Assembly: GCF_000381745.1 (NCBI RefSeq)
Contig: NZ_KB906984.1
Location: forward strand, 1-64,000
Source: Psychromonas ossibalaenae ATCC BAA-1528
Lineage (GTDB): Bacteria; Pseudomonadota; Gammaproteobacteria; Enterobacterales; Psychromonadaceae
Reading direction: 5' to 3'
DNA length: 64,000 nt
Positions 1 to 8,851 of this stretch are shown one piece after another; position 1 is the stretch's first letter, and every line of letters starts with the position of its first letter. The translations under genes and the position numbers were made by a program. The notes beneath the pieces are model-generated. The model ran no database searches and was not told where the DNA came from. It worked only from the letters and a program-made list of their open reading frames with translations.

Positions 1-2953
1 TACCCAGCGCATAACCATTTATTGTGCCGCTAATGCCGCCGCTGCCTGTAGTATAATCATCGCTATCGGTACTGACCGTGATGGTGGCCGTAACCGTGTC
101 CCCGACTTTATGTGCACTGTTAGCAATACTCACTGCACTAATAGTCGGCGCAACATTATCAGTAACCGTGATAGTCATCGTTTTTTCAAAACTAAAGTCA
201 GCATCTTTGACATGCACGCAGACTTTATAACTGCCGGCGGTAAGTACACCGGCAGTTTCGAGTATTGCCGTATTAATCTGAAAACTGGCATTATCGGCAT
301 CATTGCCGACACCACAAGCCCCATAATCAGCAGTACCATTACCGGCTAAAAAATAATCAAAACTGTTATCATCTAGATCAACGGCACTTAAAGTGCCGAT
401 ATCAGCGCCTAATGCCGTTAGGCCTTGATTAATACTCGAAGCAGACAACGCTATATCAGTAGGCGCATCATTAACTGCATCAACACTGACTGTTGAAGAC
501 ACTGCAAGTGTATTGTTGATATTGTCGTTTGATCCCGTACTGCTGCCGCTGTCGGTTAATGAAGTAATAGTAATAATACGGTTAGATGTATTAGGGTTTT
601 GACTGTTATTTTGATAAGAGACGCCATCGACAAGGGTTTGCAGTTCGGCTGTCGATACTGTCATACTGTTTAATGTTACCGTGGCAGTGGTACCTGAAAC
701 ACTCACCGAATAAGAAGCACTATTGGTAGCTGTGGTACCCGAAGTGCCATGAGTAAGCGTCACAGCAGTGCCGTCAATGAGTAATATTTCATTCGATCCG
801 TCGTTCACATTGGTCACTGTCAGGATTAAAGCTGTCAGCGTTTGTCCCGATTCAACAGTGGAAGCGGCGGCACTGCTGAATACACTTACGGCGGTGCCGC
901 CTTCAGTGAAAGTCGGCTTCTCATCTGCAGCTGAAAGTGTTGGTTGATCATTAAGTGCGGTAAAGACGATTGTTCGGGTATCATTGGCTGATGCAGAGTT
1001 TGTATCAGTAGCTGTAAAGGTCACCGTACGGTCAGATGTTCCGGGGTCATCTGATGTACTGCGGTAACTGATCGCCTGTAAAACCTGTTGTACCAAAACA
1101 TTAGTTGCACTGCTATTGAAAGTGATAGTCAGTGCAGTTCCGTTAGTTACTGTACCTTCACTAGCACTCAGAGTGCCTATAACCGTTGCACTATCCCGTA
1201 TATTTGTTCCACTGCTGTTAATATTACCAATAATATTGTCTTGAATAGATAGTTCATCACCCGCTTCATTATTGCCGGTAATCTGCACCACCAGCGTACC
1301 GTTATCCCAGTCGCTATCCCCGTCTGCGTCGGAGAGAGCAGCTGCCGAATCAATCTGAGTCGTTGTGGAATTTTCGGTATAAGCGAAGCTGGTATTATTT
1401 ATAGTGATGGTAGGGAGTGCATTGACAACAGTGCTCATGCTCATGATAGAGAAGCCAATCAAATTAAATTCATTTTGTTTATCTCCTATGCTCATAGTAT
1501 AAAAAACTTCAAATTCATCAACATCCACACCTGAAAAATCAGCCCAACTTATCGCTGTGTAATCGGTAAGATAAGTATCTAATGGAGGGGTGTACAACGC
1601 TGACTGAGCAACTGAAACGCCGTCTTTATAGCCTATTACTTGTATATTGATAAAGTTATTCGATGCTGCAGAAGAATCTGATTTATACTCACCTAATTCC
1701 ATATCGGTTATTTGAAAACTTCCAGGAACGGTCATATTAACTTTAATTGAAGAAGTGAATGATGATGGAGCGGGGACTATATCGTCAATATAAGCACCAT
1801 ATTGATCTGCTTCAAGCGCCTTGTCAGTGCCAGAGCCATCCAATCTTGTTAAATTAAAATAACCATCGTTGGTTTGGCCAATATTATTAATTATTGCTAT
1901 ACCTGTAAATGTTTGAGCGCCATCTGGAGTGGCTCCTAAAGCAGCGGTGGTTAAGTCTATTTTGACAGGAAGCGTATCATTCACCCCCGATTTATCCGCT
2001 TCATCTTTATCATACCCTATCACATAAACATCATAAGTTGTCTCGGTACTTAACCCATTTATGACCGTGCTAAAAGCGGTATTGGCAGGATTACTGTCAC
2101 TTGTTGAGTACGCGGCTATTGCTGCATTTCCACTTCCATCTGTACCACTTTGCACTTGAACATTGGTCGGAGCACTTGCACCGTCAGGTAATACTACATA
2201 ACTAGCTCCCCCTTCCATATTTAACTCTACAGTTAGCGTTCCCCCGCCAGGTGAAATATTCAAAATATCTGGCGGAGTGTTAAACACGGGGGTAGCCAGC
2301 ACATGTGAGTACTGGTTTTCTAATTCTTTAGACCAAAGCCTAGCCGAGTTAATTTTTCCTGTCGAAACTTCTAGCTCCCAATTTCCCCCTAATAAAAAAG
2401 CCCCCGTTAAATCATTTGACGCAGCAACATTAACGTGCGCTTGATCTGCAATAAGTTCTATTAAATCTTCACCCGCTTTTCCTGATCCTAGATTACAACC
2501 ATAAAGCAATACATCAGCTCCATCCTTCATCGCGTCGTCAAGGGTAATCAAAGTATCAGCCTGCTTCAGTAAGCGTTCAAATGTGACCTGCGTTTGTCCC
2601 AGATAAATCACACCGTCACTGGCATGAGAAACTAAATGCAGTACATCTAGATTTTGATGATTTTTTAGAATATTAACTAACTGTGTCAAACCGTCTTCAT
2701 TGCTTTGAATTTCAACAATTTTCGTACCAGGCTTATTTTGCTGATAAAACATCAGCTTATCGGGTACTGCAGCATCAATAATAACCAGTTCACTAACAGT
2801 TGAATCAGTAGACAAAGAAAATCTATCTGCTGAAACTCTACCTTTAGAGGCAGAAATGAACTCAGTATCATAGGAAAAAGCTTGTGTCTGCACGCCATAT
2901 GATCCAATTAATAACATTACAGCTGCGGTGATATTAAATAAATGTTTGCTCAT
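1..2953 (-). CDS. Giant exported DUF4347 / cadherin-like repeat protein (partial, 3' end outside window)
   Basis: An open frame runs without a stop from an ATG at 2953 to the window edge (about 984 residues). The N-terminus (MSKHLFNITAAVMLL...) is a signal peptide ending near residue 25. Residues about 45-200 match the DUF4347 pattern (HLVSHAS, LLYGCNLG, ASNDLTGA, GGNWELE), a caspase-like fold found at the N-terminus of very large surface or secreted repeat proteins. It is followed by fibronectin/cadherin-like segments with Ca-binding style Asp/Gly-rich turns (DADGDSDWDNGTL) and Ser/Thr-rich Ig-like repeats. Likely a giant adhesin or matrix protein exported by a system encoded elsewhere. Its C-terminus and secretion signal are not visible here. 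The family assignment is good; the function is inferred. Confidence 0.8.
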   Translation of the reverse strand, partial: MSKHLFNITAAVMLLIGSYGVQTQAFSYDTEFISASKGRVSADRFSLSTDSTVSELVIIDAAVPDKLMFYQQNKPGTKIVEIQSNEDGLTQLVNILKNHQNLDVLHLVSHASDGVIYLGQTQVTFERLLKQADTLITLDDAMKDGADVLLYGCNLGSGKAGEDLIELIADQAHVNVAASNDLTGAFLLGGNWELEVSTGKINSARLWSKELENQYSHVLATPVFNTPPDILNISPGGGTLTVELNMEGGASYVVLPDGASAPTNVQVQSGTDGSGNAAIAAYSTSDSNPANTAFSTVINGLSTETTYDVYVIGYDKDEADKSGVNDTLPVKIDLTTAALGATPDGAQTFTGIAIINNIGQTNDGYFNLTRLDGSGTDKALEADQYGAYIDDIVPAPSSFTSSIKVNMTVPGSFQITDMELGEYKSDSSAASNNFINIQVIGYKDGVSVAQSALYTPPLDTYLTDYTAISWADFSGVDVDEFEVFYTMSIGDKQNEFNLIGFSIMSMSTVVNALPTITINNTSFAYTENSTTTQIDSAAALSDADGDSDWDNGTLVVQITGNNEAGDELSIQDNIIGNINSSGTNIRDSATVIGTLSASEGTVTNGTALTITFNSSATNVLVQQVLQAISYRSTSDDPGTSDRTVTFTATDTNSASANDTRTIVFTALNDQPTLSAADEKPTFTEGGTAVSVFSSAAASTVESGQTLTALILTVTNVNDGSNEILLIDGTAVTLTHGTSGTTATNSASYSVSVSGTTATVTLNSMTVSTAELQTLVDGVSYQNNSQNPNTSNRIITITSLTDSGSSTGSNDNINNTLAVSSTVSVDAVNDAPTDIALSASSINQGLTALGADIGTLSAVDLDDNSFDYFLAGNGTADYGACGVGNDADNASFQINTAILETAGVLTAGSYKVCVHVKDADFSFEKTMTITVTDNVAPTISAVSIANSAHKVGDTVTATITVSTDSDDYTTGSGGISGTINGYALG

Positions 2954-3528
2954 AGTGGACATCCTGTTCCATTTGAGTTTTTTATCAGGCCTCGAATTAG
3001 CAATGATGGCTTAATTATCAAAGAAAACCGAAACGGCTGCATACATATCTATAAATACGGCTCTAATCTTTTTTATTATGCTTATATTAATATCAGTGAC
3101 ATTGAAGCCTGTTATCCAGTAGAAATCAGCAACAATGAAAAATTAGTCAACAAAAAGAGCTTAGCATCAAAAAACAATATTTTTGCGTATAGAGAATATG
3201 AGTGATGGAATATCTGTTTTTCTACAAATAATTTGAAGTAGGTTAACTTTTAAGTGGGCACATTTTGATATAACTCAACAACCATCTGCTAAAGACCCCT
3301 TGCTTTAGCTCTCGGTCCTAAAATTATCATCAGCTTTAGGCTCAAAGTAATGGACTAAATGCTCTTTAATCATTTCTTCGGTAACATCAGCATCTCCTAA
3401 CTTAATACCTGTTCAGATATTATAGCTAAAGCTGACCGGCTAAAGTCGATGGTTTTAACCTTTTCAGGAGGCTAATAAAAATACTTGGAGTCTAAACGCG
3501 CGCCCCGATAAAAGGCCAGCCTTTCAGG
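2954..3528. other. Intergenic stretch with a decayed minus-strand coding remnant
   Basis: No intact gene. On the minus strand, about 3440-3310 reads as two short segments in different frames (KTIDFSRSALAIISEQVLS, then GDADVTEEMIKEHLVHYFEP...) that together look like the C-terminal end of a protein broken by a frameshift. I could not assign a family. An 87-codon plus-strand frame at 2942-3205 overlaps the start and signal-peptide region of the giant exported gene on the other strand and has no convincing ribosome binding site, so I do not call it. Confidence 0.3.
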
Positions 3529-4437
3529 CTAGATCCTTTGGTTTTTATCTATCTGACTAAAAATCCATTTTGAGAATGCTTGAAATTTTGCGCGGTTTTG
3601 TAATCCCTGCGGGCAGACTAAATCATAACCTTTACCGGAATCAACCGCAGCAAAAGGAGCAACTAACTCGCCTGAGTCTACTTGATCCCGCACAAACTCT
3701 AACCTTCCCATTGCCACCCCCATTGAAAAACGGGCAGCCTCAATGGATAAATCATTATGACTGAACAGTGAACGCCGCTGCATACAGTTTATCTCTATGC
3801 CGAGCTTATCTAACTCCATTTTAGTTAACCAGTACTTCCAAGCCGAATCACTCGCACTATGAATAAAGTTAACCTCTTTTAGGTTCTGCAGCCCCTGCTC
3901 TAGCTTGAATTTTTCAGCGTACTGCTTACTACAGACAGGTAAACGAATACCAGAAAACAGACGTTGTGAAAAACATTCAGGATAATCACCTTTGCTGTAA
4001 TAAATAGCTAAGTCGATAGGTTCAAACTGAAAGTCGACCCGCTTTTCACTTGCTTGTAATTTGATATTAAGGTTTGGGTACAAAGCCTGAAATTCAGCCA
4101 GCCGGGGAATTAACCAGGCAGAAGCAAAATAAGGAGATGTGCCGATATATAACTCGCCGCTGAGTTCCCTGCTGCGAATATCATCAAGCTCAGAAAATAA
4201 CAGATCAAAGGAGTGATTAAACATGGTTAATAATCGCTCTCCTTCCGGAGTTAATGCTAAACGCCGGGTTAAACGGATAAACACTTTAAAACCAAGCTCC
4301 TGTTCAAGCTTTTTTATACGGTGACTTACTGCACTTTGAGTCAGGTGTAACTGCTCGGCGGCTAAGGTAAAACTTAAACAGCGTGCTGCAATGCTAAAGG
4401 TATGCATATTAGCCAGTAAATTTTGTTTGCTATTCAT
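3529..4437 (-). CDS. LysR-family transcriptional regulator, DsdC-like
   Basis: 302 residues, normal LysR length. The N-terminal winged helix-turn-helix (residues about 9-68: MHTFSIAARCLSFTLAAEQL, SAVSHRIKKLEQELG, LTPEGERLL) is followed by a periplasmic-binding-protein-type effector domain (LSGELYIGTSPYFASAWLIP, GVAMGRLEFV, SGELVAPF). These phrases match the DsdC / GcvA branch of LysR regulators, DsdC being the D-serine deaminase activator. No dsdA lies nearby. It diverges from the ChbG-type deacetylase at 4656, which is its most likely target by position. The effector is unknown. Confidence 0.85.
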   Translation of the reverse strand: MNSKQNLLANMHTFSIAARCLSFTLAAEQLHLTQSAVSHRIKKLEQELGFKVFIRLTRRLALTPEGERLLTMFNHSFDLLFSELDDIRSRELSGELYIGTSPYFASAWLIPRLAEFQALYPNLNIKLQASEKRVDFQFEPIDLAIYYSKGDYPECFSQRLFSGIRLPVCSKQYAEKFKLEQGLQNLKEVNFIHSASDSAWKYWLTKMELDKLGIEINCMQRRSLFSHNDLSIEAARFSMGVAMGRLEFVRDQVDSGELVAPFAAVDSGKGYDLVCPQGLQNRAKFQAFSKWIFSQIDKNQRI

Positions 4438-4541
4438 ACAGAACCTATTAACAATATTAATCCGTTACTAGAGTTTATTCGTTTGTGAGCGCTTTTAAAA
4501 TAGCTTTAAATAAACTCAGTTAATCGATAGCAGCAACATTT

Positions 4542-4646
4542 ATGAAAACACAGTCTATTAAAAAACGTTATCAGAAGCAGCTTAAGTTACACAGCCGAGC
4601 ATATAGCGCAGTTTTTACTAAAACTAATGCTTATCTCACTAATTGA
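4542..4646 (+). CDS. Possible 34-residue basic peptide upstream of the deacetylase
   Basis: A short ATG frame (MKTQSIKKRYQKQLKLHSR..., 34 residues) ends nine bases before the ATG of the next gene. It is strongly basic, with only a weak purine stretch upstream. It could be a leader peptide or chance. No similarity recognised. Confidence 0.2.
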   Translation: MKTQSIKKRYQKQLKLHSRAYSAVFTKTNAYLTN

Positions 4647-4655
4647 GAATTTTAA

Positions 4656-5426
4656 ATGAAACTAATTATGAATGCCGACGACTTGGGTTTAACAGAAAAG
4701 GTGAATAATGCCATTGTTGACTGTTTTGCAGCCGGTGTCGTTAAATCAACAACATTAATGATTAATCAACAGGCAACAGATCACGCAGTTTCACTAATAA
4801 AGCAGGGGCTCATACCAGAAGTGGGCCTGCATATAACGATAAGCAGCGGCAAACCAGTTTTACCTGCAGAGCAGGTATCGGATTTAGTCGATCAACAAGG
4901 CTGCTTTTTATCTACGCAGATATTAAGAGAGAAAAAATCACTCAGTACCGAGCAAATATATCAGGAGCTGCAGGCGCAGTATAATAAAGCTGTAAACAGC
5001 GGTATTAAAATTAATCATCTTGACAGCCATCACTTTGCCGCAACATTTCCTGCACTTAAAGAAACCTATATTCGATTTGCAAATGATCTCGGTTTACCAT
5101 CACGCCGTGTGGATACTGTCTCAGCGGGTCAAACGGGTTTAAATGTACAAACACCTCAGGCATTCGATATGGGTTTTTATGATGACGGAGTCGATTTCAA
5201 AAAACTGCAGGAGCTGCTGCTTGAATATAAAAGAAAGATCGGCAGCGGTACGCTGGAGTTAATGTGCCACCCTGCCCGTGCTCAGGATAAGCAGCTGGCG
5301 GCAGTTTCAAGTTACTGTGATAAAAGAGCAGAGGAATTTGAAATATTAACGTCACCAGAACTTATACAGTGGTTGTCTGATAACGACATTGAATGTGTCG
5401 GTTTTGAAAGTTATGCGCAGAAATAA
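4656..5426 (+). CDS. chbG: ChbG/YdjC-family carbohydrate deacetylase
   Basis: 256 residues, the usual family length. The metal-binding and catalytic pattern is visible: N-D-D at residues 7-9 (MNADDLG), His59 (GLHIT), His121/His125/His126 (HLDSHHFAA) and a late MCHPA motif. The family removes N-acetyl groups from chitooligosaccharide or chitobiose-phosphate type substrates in the cytoplasm. No chb PTS is adjacent, so the actual substrate is open. The start is supported by GAGA eight bases upstream. It stands alone, divergent from the DsdC-like regulator and followed by a stem-loop at 5433-5465. Confidence 0.82.
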   Translation: MKLIMNADDLGLTEKVNNAIVDCFAAGVVKSTTLMINQQATDHAVSLIKQGLIPEVGLHITISSGKPVLPAEQVSDLVDQQGCFLSTQILREKKSLSTEQIYQELQAQYNKAVNSGIKINHLDSHHFAATFPALKETYIRFANDLGLPSRRVDTVSAGQTGLNVQTPQAFDMGFYDDGVDFKKLQELLLEYKRKIGSGTLELMCHPARAQDKQLAAVSSYCDKRAEEFEILTSPELIQWLSDNDIECVGFESYAQK

Positions 5427-5432
5427 GCGCCA

Positions 5433-5465
5433 GGTTACAAGAACAGTAAAGGCTTTCTTGTAACC
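5433..5465. terminator. Stem-loop between convergent genes
   Basis: Inverted repeat GGTTACAAGAA / TTCTTGTAACC with an 11-base loop, just after the deacetylase stop. It lacks a clear T-run, so it is a weak or bidirectional terminator between convergent transcripts. Confidence 0.55.
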
Positions 5466-5533
5466 TCGTTATAGATCGTTTCGTTTGTTTTTGTTTTAAT
5501 TATTAACTGCTTTACTGCAGTCCGCATTATGCT

Positions 5534-7201
5534 TTATTTCTGGAACTGATTTACCTGATTCTGCAGACGGATACTGATCTCCGCCAGCTCCTGACTGGAC
5601 TGAGCTGTCTGCTTAGCACCTGAAGCTAACTCCTCAGAAGTACTGAGAATATTAATGATATTTTGATTAACCTCTTCAGATACGGCGCTCTGCTCTTCTG
5701 AAGCACTGGCAATCTGAGTACTCATCTGATTTATCTCATCCATCGCAGCTGCAATCACAGTTAATGCTTCACCTGAACGACTGGCATAATCTACCGCAGA
5801 TTTTGACTGCTCACGGCTCTTATCCATTACGACTACCGCCTGTTGAGAGCCGTTTTGAAGCTTATCGATGATCTCATTGATCTCTGTGGTTGACTGCTGG
5901 GTGCGGCTGGCAAGCGTGCGCACTTCATCAGCAACGACGGCAAAACCGCGGCCCTGCTCTCCGGCTCGAGCGGCCTCAATAGCAGCATTTAAAGCCAACA
6001 GGTTCGTTTGTTCCGCGATCCCCTTAATAACATCCAGCATTGAAGTAATCGCACCGCTTTGCTGCTCTACATCGGAGATAGCTTGTGCCGATGTTTCCAG
6101 CTGCAGGGCTAATTGATCGATCTCTTCTATCGTCTGCTGCACAACGATTGTCCCGTCATTGGTCTGTTCATTTGCATGGGCTGCGGAGCTGGCTGTGACC
6201 GCTATATTTGATGCAACATCCCGGCTGGTTGCAGTAAATTCATTCATGGCGGTGGCCACCTGATCTGTCTCGCCGCGCTGCACTTCAACTATCCTGCTAG
6301 TTTGACCTGCGACGACAGAGACCTCCTCCGCAGCCGCCGACAACTGGGCTGTCATTTCTGAAATTTCCGAGAACAAATTGAGAAGCTTTTCGCGCATGCC
6401 GTTCATTGCTGTAAGTAGCTCACCTATCTCATCTGAACTTTTTACTTCAATGGTCTGGGTAAGATCGCCTGATGCAGTGACAATCGCCGCCCGAATCCCG
6501 TTAATTATGGTTCGAGTGGTAAACCAGCTAACTACAATACCAAAAACAACACTGACAGCTGCGATAATAATAAGCATGAAAATGGCAGTGTGTTCATAAT
6601 CTTCAGCGTGTTTGGCGCTAGCTTCGGTAAACCTGCTTATTTCAGTCAGGAGTTCTTCCAGTTCACTATTAAGCTGCTCTTCCTCATGATGTACCTGTTC
6701 AGCCATTTTTTCTGCTTTGTGTAAATCCCCTTTGCTCAGCATAATAAATACGCTGTGAGCATGCTCAACAAAATCTTCATGCTCGCTTTCAATATTTTTT
6801 AGTGCCAGCTCTACTGACTGGAACTCTTTCAACGCCTCACCCGATGCTCCTTTCATCGCATCTTTAGCCATTAATTCTGCGGCCATAATCTCTTCATCAA
6901 TCTTTTCCGTGCCTTGGTCAAAACGTTTAACAGCCTCCTGAAAATGTCCGACAGCATCATCCTCGTCTAGTAAAAGAATGCCGTAATACAGAGCCCGCTC
7001 AAACTGGATCGACTGCTCCAGCTGATGAGTGGTGACCGCGGTGATTTTTTCTGTTAGCGGGATATCCTGCTCGGCAACGGCAGCCAGCTCCCGGCCGATT
7101 TTATTCATCGAATATATAGCGTATCCGGCACTGAATATAAGCAGAGCAATCAGTATGGCGGCACTGCCCATTAATTTAGTTTTTAACGAAAGATTATTCA
7201 T
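5534..7201 (-). CDS. Methyl-accepting chemotaxis protein
   Basis: 555 residues. TM1 is at about 10-30. A helical, charged periplasmic sensor of about 170 residues (four-helix-bundle type) follows, then TM2 at about 203-228, a HAMP segment, and a long coiled-coil signalling domain with the highly conserved hairpin tip ([31 protein letters not shown]). It reports a ligand or membrane state to the CheA/CheW array. No C-terminal CheR-binding pentapeptide is seen. The start ATG has AAGGAA eight bases upstream. No chemotaxis genes are adjacent. The ligand is unknown. Confidence 0.92.
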   Translation of the reverse strand: MNNLSLKTKLMGSAAILIALLIFSAGYAIYSMNKIGRELAAVAEQDIPLTEKITAVTTHQLEQSIQFERALYYGILLLDEDDAVGHFQEAVKRFDQGTEKIDEEIMAAELMAKDAMKGASGEALKEFQSVELALKNIESEHEDFVEHAHSVFIMLSKGDLHKAEKMAEQVHHEEEQLNSELEELLTEISRFTEASAKHAEDYEHTAIFMLIIIAAVSVVFGIVVSWFTTRTIINGIRAAIVTASGDLTQTIEVKSSDEIGELLTAMNGMREKLLNLFSEISEMTAQLSAAAEEVSVVAGQTSRIVEVQRGETDQVATAMNEFTATSRDVASNIAVTASSAAHANEQTNDGTIVVQQTIEEIDQLALQLETSAQAISDVEQQSGAITSMLDVIKGIAEQTNLLALNAAIEAARAGEQGRGFAVVADEVRTLASRTQQSTTEINEIIDKLQNGSQQAVVVMDKSREQSKSAVDYASRSGEALTVIAAAMDEINQMSTQIASASEEQSAVSEEVNQNIINILSTSEELASGAKQTAQSSQELAEISIRLQNQVNQFQK

Positions 7202-7224
7202 GATGATTTCCTTTTCAAAACTTT

Positions 7225-8067
7225 TTATTCAGACAACAGCATAGAGCGCCACAATATTTCTTGTAAAGGGCGGGCGTTAGCACCGATCAGCTGCGTAAAA
7301 CGACTCACCTGCTGACCCGATACTTCCATTGCATCCTTCATTACCAGCCAGTTGACGTTTTCACTGCAGGGAGGTGTGGTCAATGAGCCGCTGTAATGAA
7401 AGTACTGACGCTTATCAGGCAGCAGATCGGCAGAGTTAACCATAATGCCGGTTACATTAACCTTATTGATTGTGCCGGAAACATTATCGAGGACTTTCTG
7501 CAGCAGCTGATTTTTCGCTCCGCGTTTCAGCAGTACGCCTACCACGGCTAAGTTTCCATCATCACTCTGATGCACCAGATGAACCTCCATGGCGTAACGC
7601 TCCCCCGTAACAGCATGCTCACTGGGAGTATGAAAATGGAACTGCAGCAGTTTATAAGGCACATCGCCCAGCATCAGTTTACTGTTATAAACGGGTCTTG
7701 ATTTAACTGGAAAAGACTTTCCGCCAATACTGACCGTCTTTTGCTGTACTGGGCTGTCATAATTGACCTGCAGGGTATGCCCGTTATTCACAACCTTTAA
7801 AGGAACCGGCTGATATTCAAAAAGCAGCGGATATAATTCAACTGAATAGTCATATTCAATATCAACAGGAGACTGGCGCATACCACTGCCGCAAAGAACA
7901 AATTTATTCGCAAGAGTGCCCCAGTGCTCAGGACCTGCTGAGCCTGAATATCCCCAATGTAACGAATGCCTAATTTGTTTATCTTTTAAAGTGGAGGCCT
8001 GCAGCAGTGCCGGGAAGAGAGTCAGCGCGAAAAATGCAGAAACACCTAGTCTATTTACTGCTTTCAT
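7225..8067 (-). CDS. Periplasmic alpha-type carbonic anhydrase
   Basis: 280 residues with an N-terminal signal peptide (about 1-24). Zinc ligands are His144, His146 ([10 protein letters not shown]) and His163 (EVHLVH). The active-site strand [11 protein letters not shown] is intact, with Cys59 available to pair with its cysteine. It interconverts CO2 and bicarbonate in the periplasm. The start ATG follows AAGGAAATACA. It sits 23 bases upstream of the chemoreceptor start on the same strand, so the two may be co-transcribed. Confidence 0.93.
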   Translation of the reverse strand: MKAVNRLGVSAFFALTLFPALLQASTLKDKQIRHSLHWGYSGSAGPEHWGTLANKFVLCGSGMRQSPVDIEYDYSVELYPLLFEYQPVPLKVVNNGHTLQVNYDSPVQQKTVSIGGKSFPVKSRPVYNSKLMLGDVPYKLLQFHFHTPSEHAVTGERYAMEVHLVHQSDDGNLAVVGVLLKRGAKNQLLQKVLDNVSGTINKVNVTGIMVNSADLLPDKRQYFHYSGSLTTPPCSENVNWLVMKDAMEVSGQQVSRFTQLIGANARPLQEILWRSMLLSE

Positions 8068-8414
8068 TGTATTTCCTTTACACTTTTCATTCTAAATAGG
8101 TATGCAAATAAACCTAATCTCCATTATACCTGTGTCCAGCGGAGTCATAGAAAGCAGAAGATTAGAAGCTTTATAAAATAACTTGTTTATTAAAAAATAG
8201 TGTAAATATAAAAAAACAGCCAAAGATATTGAGAGAATAAAATATAGAGTGCGCACGGGACGACATCCTCTTTATCTACAGAGTAGAAAACTGCCCGTAA
8301 TAATGATGACGGGCTTTTAGATGCAGATATAACCAGGCGGCTTGTAACCACCTGCAAGGTATCATTTTATCGTTCAGGATGTTAACAACTTCACATGGAA
8401 AGAAGGGAGCTGGT
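8068..8414. other. Intergenic region containing one terminator
   Basis: Promoter region of the carbonic anhydrase gene on the right-to-left strand plus the terminator listed at 8293-8318. A 73-codon minus-strand frame here (8276-8497) overlaps the TPR lipoprotein gene in another frame and is rejected. Confidence 0.4.
8293..8318 (-). terminator. Terminator of the mrcB-TPR lipoprotein operon
   Basis: Stem GCCCGT/ACGGGC with a 10-base loop. On the minus strand it is followed by AGTTTTC, and on the plus strand by TTTT, so it may act both ways. Confidence 0.6.
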
Positions 8415-8837
8415 TTAAAACAAGATTCGTTCCAGCAGCGCTTCTGCCTGCCTGCGAAGCATACCTTCAGCCCCCAGGCTAATGGATTTCTGCGCAAACG
8501 TTCGCGCTAAATTATCACTGCCCTGTTTATAGTGCAGTTCGGCCAGGCGGTAATAACTTTCCGGATAACGCGGTGCAATACGAATTGCCCGCTCCAGAGA
8601 AGCAATTGCGGCGGCATGCTCCTGGTTATCTTCCTGGCGATCTGCCCTATCCAATAAAGAAATCACTGCTGCCGGCGCTTCAGCGGCACTGTCGACCGGT
8701 GCTGGTTGAGGTTTAACAACGGATTTCGGCGCCTGAGTTTTTGCCGGTGCCTGTTTATCCTGCTGCTGCGGCAGTGTTGAGCAGGCGGCTAAAAACCAAG
8801 GTAAGCACAGCAGGCTTGTTTTTTTCAGTAAACTCAA
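8415..8837 (-). CDS. TPR-containing lipoprotein
   Basis: 140 residues starting at TTG (AGAG upstream; no ATG precedes the lipobox). The lipoprotein signal peptide ends in LAAC with Cys19 as the lipidated residue. A Pro/Ala/Gln-rich linker (about 25-60) is followed by about two tetratricopeptide repeats (ASLERAIRIAPRYPESYYRLAELHY...). It begins 14 bases after the mrcB stop, so it is co-transcribed with PBP1B. It is positioned like envelope lipoproteins that help PBP1B or cell-wall synthesis, but it is not a recognisable LpoB. That role is inference from context. Confidence 0.8.
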   Translation of the reverse strand: MSLLKKTSLLCLPWFLAACSTLPQQQDKQAPAKTQAPKSVVKPQPAPVDSAAEAPAAVISLLDRADRQEDNQEHAAAIASLERAIRIAPRYPESYYRLAELHYKQGSDNLARTFAQKSISLGAEGMLRRQAEALLERILF

Positions 8838-8851
8838 AATTTTTCTCTTAT

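Noticed and set aside
2942-3205. 87-codon plus-strand frame
   Set aside because: Overlaps the start region of the giant exported gene on the other strand, has no ribosome binding site and no recognisable domain.
5868-6599. Plus-strand frames opposite the chemoreceptor gene
   Set aside because: Antisense shadows of a strongly conserved coding sequence.
8276-8497. 73-codon minus-strand frame
   Set aside because: Lies partly in the TPR lipoprotein gene in another frame and runs through its terminator.
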